From NCBI RefSeq assembly GCF_000691525.1, contig NZ_JMDW01000020.1:1-64000 (forward strand): DNA of 64,000 nt. The letters are read 5' to 3'. Shown here piece after piece: positions 43,779-51,027 of the stretch. The notes beneath the pieces were generated by a model. The model saw nothing but the letters and a program-made list of their open reading frames with translations, ran no database searches and was not told the origin of the DNA. Position numbers and translations under genes: made by a program. The stretch's first letter is position 1. Every line of letters begins with the position of its first letter. This DNA comes from Mycolicibacterium neoaurum ATCC 25795. Lineage in GTDB: Bacteria > Actinomycetota > Actinomycetes > Mycobacteriales > Mycobacteriaceae.

Positions 43779-44138
43779 TCACCAGACCGGGCCGGTGTAC
43801 TTCTCGCCGGGGCCGTGTCCCGGCTCCTCGGGTGCGGCACTGGCCTCGCGGAACGCCAGTTGCAGGCTCTTGAGTCCGTCGCGCAGCGGACCGGCGTGCA
43901 GCCCGAGGAACTCCGCCGAGGCTGTCACCAGGCCGGCCAGCGCGGTGATCAGGCGGCGCGCTTCGTCGAGATCGCGGTGCGGGCTCTCGTCGGGATCTGC
44001 GGACCCCAGGCCCAGCTTTTCGGCGGCCGCGCTCATTAACATCACCGCCGAACGGGTGATCACCTCGACGGCCGGGATTTCCGCGAGCTCTCTCACCTGC
44101 GGGTCTTCGGCGGACTGAGTTTTCTGATCGTCGGTCAT
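43779..44138 (-). CDS. DUF1844-domain protein
   Basis: 119 residues; the DUF1844 core is IPAVEVITRSAVMLMSAAAEKLGL followed by helical ITALAGLVTASAEFLG. Small DUF1844 proteins are regularly encoded next to infC in actinobacteria; the function is unknown. The ATG at 44138 overlaps the predicted promoter region of infC on the other strand. Longer upstream readings would run antisense to the infC leader and are not supported. Confidence 0.85.
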   Translation of the reverse strand: MTDDQKTQSAEDPQVRELAEIPAVEVITRSAVMLMSAAAEKLGLGSADPDESPHRDLDEARRLITALAGLVTASAEFLGLHAGPLRDGLKSLQLAFREASAAPEEPGHGPGEKYTGPVW

Positions 44139-44144
44139 GCCTGA

Positions 44145-44150
44145 TAGAGT
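44145..44150 (+). promoter_or_regulatory. candidate infC -10 box TAGAGT
   Basis: TAGAGT with TTCTGA (44122-44127) 17 nt upstream. Transcription would start near 44157, giving a leader of about 250 nt before infC. The -35 overlaps the first codons of the DUF1844 gene. Confidence 0.45.
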
Positions 44151-44156
44151 GGCATG

Positions 44157-44410
44157 ATCGACCGTCCCGGCGAACGCCAGGGACAGTAAGTGGAGTCCCG
44201 CTCCCACCGCTGACTGTACCGGTCCAGCGGTCCGGTCACAGGCATCTGCGGATGCTCTGTTCTGCGTCTTACGCAGACGGCGAAAGCCGTGATCGGTCGG
44301 CATCGGGCCCTGCTATATGCAGGGCCTTTCTGCTGATGGCGTGGTGTTTCTCCGCTACTGACCCGGTATTCCACACGGTCGTGGCACGAGAAGACAACGT
44401 AGGAGGCCCC
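44157..44410 (+). promoter_or_regulatory. structured infC leader with attenuator
   Basis: The leader contains GCATC-TGCG-GATGC (44242-44255), TCTGCGT-CTT-ACGCAGA (44261-44277) and a terminator-like hairpin GGCCCTGC-TATAT-GCAGGGCC (44306-44326) followed by TTTC. Transcripts that pass the hairpin reach AGGAGG (44401-44406). This layout fits attenuation of the infC-rpmI-rplT operon, by L20 or another signal. No Rfam match could be checked. Confidence 0.5.
44306..44330 (+). terminator. attenuator hairpin in infC leader
   Basis: Eight perfect pairs, loop TATAT, then TTTC, about 80 nt before the infC ribosome binding site. Placement in the leader rather than after a gene points to conditional termination. 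Confidence 0.55.
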
Positions 44411-45022
<612 letters not shown>

Positions 45023-45045
45023 TCCACCACACGAACTGAGGACAC

Positions 45046-45240
45046 ATGCCCAAGGCAAAGACCCACAGCGGCGCATCCAAGCGCTTCCGCGTCACCGGAA
45101 GCGGCAAGGTTGTCCGCCAGAAGGCCGGTAAGCGCCACCTGCTCGAGCACAAGCCGAGCAAGCAGACCCGTCGCCTCGACGGCCGCACCGTGGTGGCCGC
45201 CAACGACACCAAGCGCGTCAAGAAGCTGCTGAACGGTTAA
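45046..45240 (+). CDS. rpmI: 50S ribosomal protein L35
   Basis: 64 residues, full length: MPKAKTHSGASKRFRVTGSG with the basic core VVRQKAGKRHLLEHKPSKQT. Lies 23 bp after infC in the standard infC-rpmI-rplT order. The upstream GAGGACAC gives the ribosome binding site. Confidence 0.97.
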   Translation: MPKAKTHSGASKRFRVTGSGKVVRQKAGKRHLLEHKPSKQTRRLDGRTVVAANDTKRVKKLLNG

Positions 45241-45288
45241 TACCGCTTCACCGACCAACTTTCACCCCGTAAGACAAGGAACACTCTC

Positions 45289-45678
45289 ATGGCACGCGTG
45301 AAGCGCGCAGTCAACGCTCAGAAGAAGCGGCGCACAGTACTCAAGGCGTCCAAGGGCTATCGCGGACAGCGTTCGCGGCTCTACCGCAAGGCCAAGGAGC
45401 AGCAGCTCCACTCGCTCACCTACGCCTACCGCGACCGCCGTGCGCGCAAGGGTGAGTTCCGCAAGCTGTGGATCTCGCGCATCAACGCCGCGGCCCGCGC
45501 CAACGACATCACCTACAACCGCCTGATCCAGGGGCTCAAGGCCGCCGGTGTCGAGGTGGACCGCAAGAACCTGGCCGAGATCGCCGTCAGCGACGCGGCC
45601 GCGTTCACCGCTCTGGTCGAGGTCGCCAAGGCGGCCCTGCCCGAGGATGTCAACGCGCCGTCGGGCGAAGCCGCCTGA
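45289..45678 (+). CDS. rplT: 50S ribosomal protein L20
   Basis: 129 residues; begins MARVKRAVNAQKKRRTVLKA with the long basic N-terminal helix, then the globular part (YRDRRARKGEFRKLWISRIN, TYNRLIQGLKAAGVEVDRKN) and a short acidic tail. Needed early in 50S assembly and, in other bacteria, the repressor of this same operon through the leader RNA. Follows rpmI by 48 bp. Confidence 0.97.
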   Translation: MARVKRAVNAQKKRRTVLKASKGYRGQRSRLYRKAKEQQLHSLTYAYRDRRARKGEFRKLWISRINAAARANDITYNRLIQGLKAAGVEVDRKNLAEIAVSDAAAFTALVEVAKAALPEDVNAPSGEAA

Positions 45679-45689
45679 GACACCGCTGA

Positions 45690-46472
45690 ATGAGTGGCTT
45701 CTCCACGCCGCTCACCGAGCGCGCAGATCGGGTGGCCGCAGCGATCAAGCTGCAGCGACCTGTCGAACGTCGCCGCGCCGCACGCTTTCTCGCCGAGGGA
45801 CCCAACCTCGTCGAGGCGGCGTTGCGGCGCGGAGTCGTTTCCGAGGTGTTCGTCACCGAGGACGCGGCGGTTCGCTTCGCGTCCCTGCTGGGTGACACCC
45901 CTGCCCACATCGTGACCGACAAGGCGGCGAAGGCGCTGTCGGACACCGTCACTCCCGTCGGACTGGTGGCGGTCTGCCGCATTCCCGAGGTCTCGCTGCC
46001 GGACCTGCTCTCCGGCGAGCCGCGCCTGGTGGCGGTCGCCGTGGAAACCTCCGATCCTGGTAACGCCGGGACCCTGATCCGTCTCGCCGACGCGATGGGT
46101 GCCGATGCGCTGATCCTGGCCGGCAACAGCGTCGACCCCTACAACGCGAAATGCCTTCGCGCATCGGCGGGCAGCATCTTCTCGGTGCCGGTGGTGTCCG
46201 CGGCCGACACCTTGGCATTGATATCGGAGCTGGTCTATTCCGGCCTGGTGGTGATGGCCACGACGCTGGACGGCGAGGCATCGCTGGCGACCCTCAAGCT
46301 CGACGTGCCGACGGCGTGGCTGTTCGGCTCGGAGGCCCACGGACTGCCCAGCGAGGTGGCCGCGGCCGCCGATGTCCGGGTGCAGATCCCGATGAAGGGC
46401 GGCGCGGAGAGTCTCAATGTGGCCGCCGCCGCCGCGATCTGCCTCTACGAGAGTTCCCGGGCGCTGTCCTGA
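45690..46472 (+). CDS. tsnR: SpoU-family rRNA/tRNA 2'-O-methyltransferase (Rv1644/TsnR-like)
   Basis: 260 residues. An N-terminal substrate-binding domain (AARFLAEGPNLVEAALRRGV) precedes the knotted SPOUT domain with motif 1 DPGNAGTLIRLADAMGAD, motif 2 WLFGSEAHGLPSEV and motif 3 IPMKGGAESLNVAAAAAI. It probably methylates a ribose in 23S rRNA; the M. tuberculosis orthologue is named tsnR after thiostrepton-resistance methylases, but the target is not proven. Starts 11 bp after rplT, so likely in the same operon. Confidence 0.9.
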   Translation: MSGFSTPLTERADRVAAAIKLQRPVERRRAARFLAEGPNLVEAALRRGVVSEVFVTEDAAVRFASLLGDTPAHIVTDKAAKALSDTVTPVGLVAVCRIPEVSLPDLLSGEPRLVAVAVETSDPGNAGTLIRLADAMGADALILAGNSVDPYNAKCLRASAGSIFSVPVVSAADTLALISELVYSGLVVMATTLDGEASLATLKLDVPTAWLFGSEAHGLPSEVAAAADVRVQIPMKGGAESLNVAAAAAICLYESSRALS

Positions 46473-46487
46473 CTAGGCATCTGCCAC

Positions 46488-46543
46488 CGAGATTCACATC
46501 AGGGACGCCGCCGGGCCGCAATCTGTCCCTGATGTGAATCTCG
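46488..46543. repeat. perfect 19-bp inverted repeat between tsnR and acyl-CoA dehydrogenase gene
   Basis: CGAGATTCACATCAGGGAC (46488-46506) and its exact complement (46525-46543) around an 18-nt GC-rich loop, between convergent genes. No T-run follows on either strand. Likely a bidirectional terminator or REP-like element. Confidence 0.8.
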
Positions 46544-46552
46544 CAGCCGAAT

Positions 46553-47791
46553 TCAGGCGAGCAACCCCTTGGCCACATGGGTGATCTGCACCTCGTTGGA
46601 CCCCGCGTAGATCATCAGCGACTTCGCATCGCGGGCCAACTGCTCCACCCGGTACTCGGTCATGTATCCGTTGCCACCGAACAGCTGGACGGCCTCCATG
46701 GCGACATCGGTGGCGGCCTGCGAGCAATACCATTTGATGGCCGAGGCTTCGGCCAACGAGATGGGGGAGCCCTGCTGGGCGGACTCGATGACCCGGAACA
46801 GCATGTTGCGCACGTTCATCCGGGCCACCTCCATATTGGCCAGCTTGAGCTGGATCAACTGGAACTGTCCGATCTCCTTGCCCCACAGGACCCGCGTCTT
46901 CGCATAATCCACTGATAGCCGCAGGCACTCCTCGATCACCCCGAGTGCCATGGCCGCCACGCCGATCCGTTCGGCCGAGAAGTTGGATCGGGCACTGTCC
47001 CGGCCGTCACCGGCGGTGGTGTTCTCGGTCTCGCCGAGTAGCCGATCGCGTCCCAACCGCACGTTGTTGAAGAACAACTCACCGGTGCGGGAGGAGTGAA
47101 TACCCATCTTCTGGAACGGTTTCGACTGCACGAAACCCTCCATGCCGCGATCCAGCACGAAGGTGAGGACCTTACGGTCGCGCCGGTCCGTCCCGTCGCC
47201 GGAGTCGAGCTTGGCGTACACCACCACCACATCGGCATCGGGCCCGTTGGTGATGAACGTCTTCTGCCCGTTGAGGATGTAGTCCTCCCCGTCGCGCACG
47301 ACATAGGACTTCATGCCACCGAAGGCGTCCGAACCCGAATCGGGCTCGGTGATCGCCCACGCGCCGATCTTCTCGTAGGTGACCAACCCGGGCAGCCAGC
47401 GTTCCTGCTGGGCCAGGGTGCCGCGGCTTTGGATGGTCGGCACCGTCAGCCCGAGGCTGACGCCGAGCCCGGTGACGAGCCCCATCGACACCCGACAGAG
47501 CTCGCTGATGAGCACAAAACCCATGCCCGCCTGGTCGGGCCCGCCACCGAACATGCCGCCGGAGGCTTTCGGCTGGCCACCCGAGCCGCCGTCACGTAGC
47601 CGGGACAGCCTGCGCTCCAACGATTCCCGCGCCATCGCATCGATGCCGAAGGTGGCGAACAGTTTGCGGACGATGGGATAGGGCTCCATATCCCCGCTCT
47701 CGAGTGCGTCGATGTGGGGCCGTATCTCCTTGTCGACGAATTCGCGCACCGCATCGCGCACGGCGATATCGACATCAGACCATTCCAGCAT
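46553..47791 (-). CDS. acyl-CoA dehydrogenase
   Basis: 412 residues, with the FAD/substrate segments GAWAITEPDSGSDAFG, KTFITNGPDADV and the C-terminal QLFGGNGYMTEYRVEQLARD. The usual catalytic Glu position of MCAD-type enzymes reads IYAGSNEVQI (Ala), while FSAERIGVAAMALG offers a Glu at the place used by isovaleryl-CoA dehydrogenase, so an IVD/long-chain-like active site is likely. A Gly-rich insert (GGSGGQPKASGGMFGGG) is unusual. It is 4 bp downstream of the MpaB-family gene and probably co-transcribed, suggesting lipid or sterol side-chain degradation. Confidence 0.9.
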   Translation of the reverse strand: MLEWSDVDIAVRDAVREFVDKEIRPHIDALESGDMEPYPIVRKLFATFGIDAMARESLERRLSRLRDGGSGGQPKASGGMFGGGPDQAGMGFVLISELCRVSMGLVTGLGVSLGLTVPTIQSRGTLAQQERWLPGLVTYEKIGAWAITEPDSGSDAFGGMKSYVVRDGEDYILNGQKTFITNGPDADVVVVYAKLDSGDGTDRRDRKVLTFVLDRGMEGFVQSKPFQKMGIHSSRTGELFFNNVRLGRDRLLGETENTTAGDGRDSARSNFSAERIGVAAMALGVIEECLRLSVDYAKTRVLWGKEIGQFQLIQLKLANMEVARMNVRNMLFRVIESAQQGSPISLAEASAIKWYCSQAATDVAMEAVQLFGGNGYMTEYRVEQLARDAKSLMIYAGSNEVQITHVAKGLLA

Positions 47792-47795
47792 CGAG

Positions 47796-48833
47796 TCAGG
47801 CAGCCTTCCGTTTGGCGGCCGGACGCAAACCGGCCAGTGAGAATGTGGTGTGCAGTAGAGAGCCCGCACGGTCGAGCAGCGACTTGTGCGGGGGTTGGTA
47901 GTGCATCGATAGACCTCGACGATCGGACGGGGGAGCCATGAAACCCGGCGCCTCCACCAGCGGGGCGTCGGCGGCGATGCGCCCGCCGGCCCGCCGGTAG
48001 GCCGATACCGCCCGCGGATGCAGCCGGATCTCGTCGGGAACCGCGACGAACGCGAATTCGACGGCCTTGCCGAGCAGTCGCAGGATGATCTCGTCACCGG
48101 CGGTCCAGCGCATCCCGGCCTTCTCTCGCAGCGCCGGGTCGAACACGCCGGCGGCCACCCAGCGCTGGGCGCCGACGAGCGGCTTGAAGATCTGGTCCCA
48201 TACAGGGGTCGGCAGCAACACGAACCAGGGTTTGGGAATCCGGATCGAGAAGATGTCCAGGGTGGCCTTGTTGATCTCAAGTTCCTCGCGGCACTTGTGG
48301 TCCCAGTACTCGCAGAACTCCTCCCAGGAGCCCGGTACGGGACGCATGCTCATGCCGTACATCCGGTACCACTGCACATGCTCGTCGAAGAGTTGGTGCT
48401 TCTCGGCTTCGGTGAGCCCTCCGCAGAAGTATTCGGCGGTCTTGATGATCAGCATGAAGAACGTGGCGTGGGCCCAATAGAAGGTCTCCGGGTTCAGGGC
48501 GTGATAGCGCCGCCCCTGGCCGTCCACGCCCTTGATGTCATGGTGGAAATTCTTGATCTGCGCGCCGGTGTCCGGCGCGCGGTCACCGTCGTAGACGACG
48601 CCCATGATCGGGTACACGGAGCGGGCGACCCGCTGCAACGGTTCGCGCAACAGGATCGAATGATCCTCGACTCCCGCGCCGAGCTCGGGATACATGTTCT
48701 GGATCGCGCCGATCCAGACGCCGAGCAGGCCGGTACGCAGGTCGCCGAAGTATTTCCAGGTCAAGGAGTCGGGTCCGAGCGGTATCGGCTTGGGAACAGC
48801 GGTCCGGTCGGTGCCGGCGGATGCAGCGGTCAT
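47796..48833 (-). CDS. oxygenase MpaB family protein (DUF2236), Rv1645c-like
   Basis: 345 residues from the ATG at 48833, which has GAGGAC as ribosome binding site. DUF2236 features: LREPLQRVARSVYPIMGVVYDG, ETFYWAHATFFMLIIKTAEYF, FDEHVQWYRMYGMSMRPVPG. The family includes latex-clearing protein and MpaB, heme-dependent oxygenases that cleave C-C double bonds; the His/Arg set for heme binding cannot be confirmed by eye. First gene of the operon with the acyl-CoA dehydrogenase. Confidence 0.87.
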   Translation of the reverse strand: MTAASAGTDRTAVPKPIPLGPDSLTWKYFGDLRTGLLGVWIGAIQNMYPELGAGVEDHSILLREPLQRVARSVYPIMGVVYDGDRAPDTGAQIKNFHHDIKGVDGQGRRYHALNPETFYWAHATFFMLIIKTAEYFCGGLTEAEKHQLFDEHVQWYRMYGMSMRPVPGSWEEFCEYWDHKCREELEINKATLDIFSIRIPKPWFVLLPTPVWDQIFKPLVGAQRWVAAGVFDPALREKAGMRWTAGDEIILRLLGKAVEFAFVAVPDEIRLHPRAVSAYRRAGGRIAADAPLVEAPGFMAPPSDRRGLSMHYQPPHKSLLDRAGSLLHTTFSLAGLRPAAKRKAA

Positions 48834-48874
48834 GGGCGTCCTCGTCGAGCCTCGAAAACCACGGGTGTCCGGCC

Positions 48875-48903
48875 ACGATATGCCTGACAACACGCGTTGT
48901 CTA
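48875..48903 (-). promoter_or_regulatory. MpaB operon promoter with TetR-like operator
   Basis: Read on the minus strand, -35 TAGACA (48903-48898), 17-bp spacer, -10 TATCGT (48880-48875). The palindrome GACAAC-ACGC-GTTGTC (48886-48901) covers most of the -35 and spacer, as expected for a TetR-family repressor site. No regulator gene is adjacent. Confidence 0.5.
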
Positions 48904-49044
48904 TGACGGCGCGCGCAGCTGTGCCGCGTCGTTACCGGTCGGCGATACCCCCGCCGCACCGTCGTGACCTGGGCATTCCCCGTCCGAGGTGCGATGTGAT
49001 CAAGGTCGTCCCCCAACCTCGTTGCCGGTACCGGCGGTGCCACC

Positions 49045-49050
49045 TAGGGT
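49045..49050 (+). promoter_or_regulatory. -10 box TAGGGT, leaderless adenylyl cyclase gene
   Basis: TAGGGT, then GGCGCT, then the GTG at 49057; no ribosome binding site. The remainder of the 223-bp divergent region beyond the MpaB promoter shows no further structure. Confidence 0.5.
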
Positions 49051-49056
49051 GGCGCT

Positions 49057-49959
49057 GTGGCCGCCGAATCGTTCGAGGAACGATCAGCGCACACCCCGGC
49101 GGTCTCGCCGCCGGAGATACCGCGCCCGGCCGGTCCGTTCGGATGGCTGTCGGCCACCAATCACAACCCCGGTGTGGTGGCGATGATCAGGCGTGCGCGA
49201 CGCGCCCTGCCCGGCGATCCGGAGTTCGGCGACCCGTTGTCGGCCGCCGGCGAGGGCGGCCCGCGCGCCGCCGCGAGGGCCGCGGACCGACTGCTCGAGC
49301 GCGAAGCCGTCTCCCGGGAGATCAGTCTCGGCGCTCTGCAGGTCTGGCAGGCGCTCACCGAGCGCGTCTCGGGCAAGCCGGCCAACCGGGAGATGACGTT
49401 GGTCTTCACGGATCTGGTCGGGTTCTCGGCATGGTCGCTGCGCGCCGGCGACGACGCCACCCTGCGGCTGTTACGCCGCGTCGCACAGGTCACCGAGCCG
49501 CCGCTGCTGGCCCAGGGCGGACACATCGTCAAACGCATGGGCGACGGGGCGATGATCGTTTTCACCGATCCGAGCATCGCGGTCCGTGCGGTGCTCGCGG
49601 CCCTGGACGCGGTGCAGTCCGTCGAGGTCGACGGGTACACACCCCGGATGCGGGCCGGCATCCACACCGGCCACCCACAACGCATCGGATCGGACTGGCT
49701 GGGTGTGGACGTCAACATCGCCGCACGGGTGATGGAGCGGGCGACCCGCGGCGGCCTCGTCATCTCGCACACCACGGTGGAAGCGGCCGGTGGTGTCGAC
49801 GCCCTGGCCGCGCTCGGGGTCTCGGTCAAACGGGTGCGTAAGCAGTTGTTCGCCACCAAGCCCAGCGGGGTTCCCGAGGACCTGGTCATGTACTGGGTCA
49901 AGCCCTTGACGAAGTCGGCGGCCGCCGACACGGCCGCGGACCGTCCCGAGGGTGCGTGA
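49057..49959 (+). CDS. class III adenylyl cyclase (Rv1647-like)
   Basis: 300 residues. The N-terminal 110 residues are an accessory region; the catalytic domain covers about 112-285. Metal-binding aspartates are Asp119 (LVFTDLVGFSAWS) and Asp163 (RMGDGAMIVFTD), and the transition-state pair is Asn220/Arg224 (VDVNIAARVME). It makes cAMP from ATP; the orthologue Rv1647 has been described as an active cyclase. Soluble, no membrane segment. Divergent from the MpaB gene and upstream of pheS as in M. tuberculosis. Confidence 0.93.
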   Translation: MAAESFEERSAHTPAVSPPEIPRPAGPFGWLSATNHNPGVVAMIRRARRALPGDPEFGDPLSAAGEGGPRAAARAADRLLEREAVSREISLGALQVWQALTERVSGKPANREMTLVFTDLVGFSAWSLRAGDDATLRLLRRVAQVTEPPLLAQGGHIVKRMGDGAMIVFTDPSIAVRAVLAALDAVQSVEVDGYTPRMRAGIHTGHPQRIGSDWLGVDVNIAARVMERATRGGLVISHTTVEAAGGVDALAALGVSVKRVRKQLFATKPSGVPEDLVMYWVKPLTKSAAADTAADRPEGA

Positions 49960-49983
49960 CGTCGCTCTCAACGGGCCATCACC

Positions 49984-49989
49984 TATGAT
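49984..49989 (+). promoter_or_regulatory. -10 box TATGAT, leaderless pheS
   Basis: TATGAT, then CGCCGG, then the GTG at 49996. The same -10 hexamer and spacing as the TPR-CHAT operon. Confidence 0.5.
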
Positions 49990-49995
49990 CGCCGG

Positions 49996-51027
49996 GTGAC
50001 GGAGCTCTCAGAAGATGCCCTGATCAGCGCAGTTGCTGCGGCCCGGCAGGCCTTCGACGCCGCCGCGGACCTCGACGCGCTGGCCAGAGCGAAGACCGAA
50101 CATCTCGGGGACCGTTCCCCGATCGCCATGGCCCGTCAGGCGCTGGGCGCCCTGCCCAAGACCGAACGCGCCGACGCGGGCAAGCGGGTCAACATCGCGC
50201 GCACCGAGGCGCAGCAGAGCTTCGATGATCGACTCGCCGCATTGCGTGCCGAGCGCGATGCGGCGGTGCTCGTCGCCGAACGCATCGACGTGACGTTGCC
50301 CTCGACCCGACGCCCGGTGGGGGCGCGCCACCCCATCACGCTGCTCACCGAGCGGATCGCCGACACCTTCGTGGCGATGGGCTGGGAGCTGGCCGAGGGC
50401 CCCGAGGTCGAGACCGAACAGTTCAACTTCGACGCGCTGAACTTCCCGCCCGACCATCCGGCCCGCAGCGAGCAGGACACCTTCCAGATCGCCCCCGAGG
50501 GATCGCGGCAGGTGCTGCGCACGCACACCTCACCGGTGCAGATTCGTGCGCTGCTGGAACGCGAACTACCGGTCTACATCATCTCGCTGGGACGGACGTT
50601 CCGCACCGACGAGCTCGACGCCACCCACACCCCGGTCTTCCATCAGGTCGAGGGTCTGGCCGTCGACAAGGGCCTGACCATGGCCAACCTGCGCGGCACC
50701 CTGGACGCGTTGGCCCGCGCCGAATTCGGCCCGGCCGGCCGGACCCGGTTCCGGCCGCACTTCTTCCCGTTCACCGAGCCTTCGGCCGAGGTGGACGTGT
50801 GGTTCGAGAACAAGAAGGGCGGCCCGGGCTGGGTCGAGTGGGGTGGCTGCGGCATGGTGAATCCGAATGTGTTGCGAGCCTGCGGTATCGACCCGGCCGA
50901 ATACTCCGGCTTCGCATTCGGCATGGGATTGGAGCGAACTCTGCAGTTCCGCAACGGTATTCCGGACATGCGTGACATGGTCGAGGGCGACGTGCGCTTT
51001 TCGCTGCCATTCGGGGTGGGTGCCTGA
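49996..51027 (+). CDS. pheS: phenylalanine-tRNA ligase alpha subunit
   Basis: 343 residues. A coiled-coil N-terminus (about 1-95) precedes the class II catalytic domain: GARHPITLLTERIADTFVAMGW, LLRTHTSPVQIRAL in near form VLRTHTSPVQIRAL, PVFHQVEGLAVD and motif 3 GFAFGMGLERTLQFRNGIPD. Forms the alpha2beta2 enzyme with PheT. TGATG junction with pheT (one shared base). GTG start set by the -10 spacing. Confidence 0.97.
   Translation: MTELSEDALISAVAAARQAFDAAADLDALARAKTEHLGDRSPIAMARQALGALPKTERADAGKRVNIARTEAQQSFDDRLAALRAERDAAVLVAERIDVTLPSTRRPVGARHPITLLTERIADTFVAMGWELAEGPEVETEQFNFDALNFPPDHPARSEQDTFQIAPEGSRQVLRTHTSPVQIRALLERELPVYIISLGRTFRTDELDATHTPVFHQVEGLAVDKGLTMANLRGTLDALARAEFGPAGRTRFRPHFFPFTEPSAEVDVWFENKKGGPGWVEWGGCGMVNPNVLRACGIDPAEYSGFAFGMGLERTLQFRNGIPDMRDMVEGDVRFSLPFGVGA

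Noticed and set aside
44139..44303. Longer N-terminus for the DUF1844 protein
   Set aside because: It would be antisense to the infC leader; the family domain starts after the ATG at 44138.
48834..49043. Longer N-terminus for the MpaB-family protein
   Set aside because: The extension would read through the promoter and operator, and the ATG at 48833 has a proper ribosome binding site.
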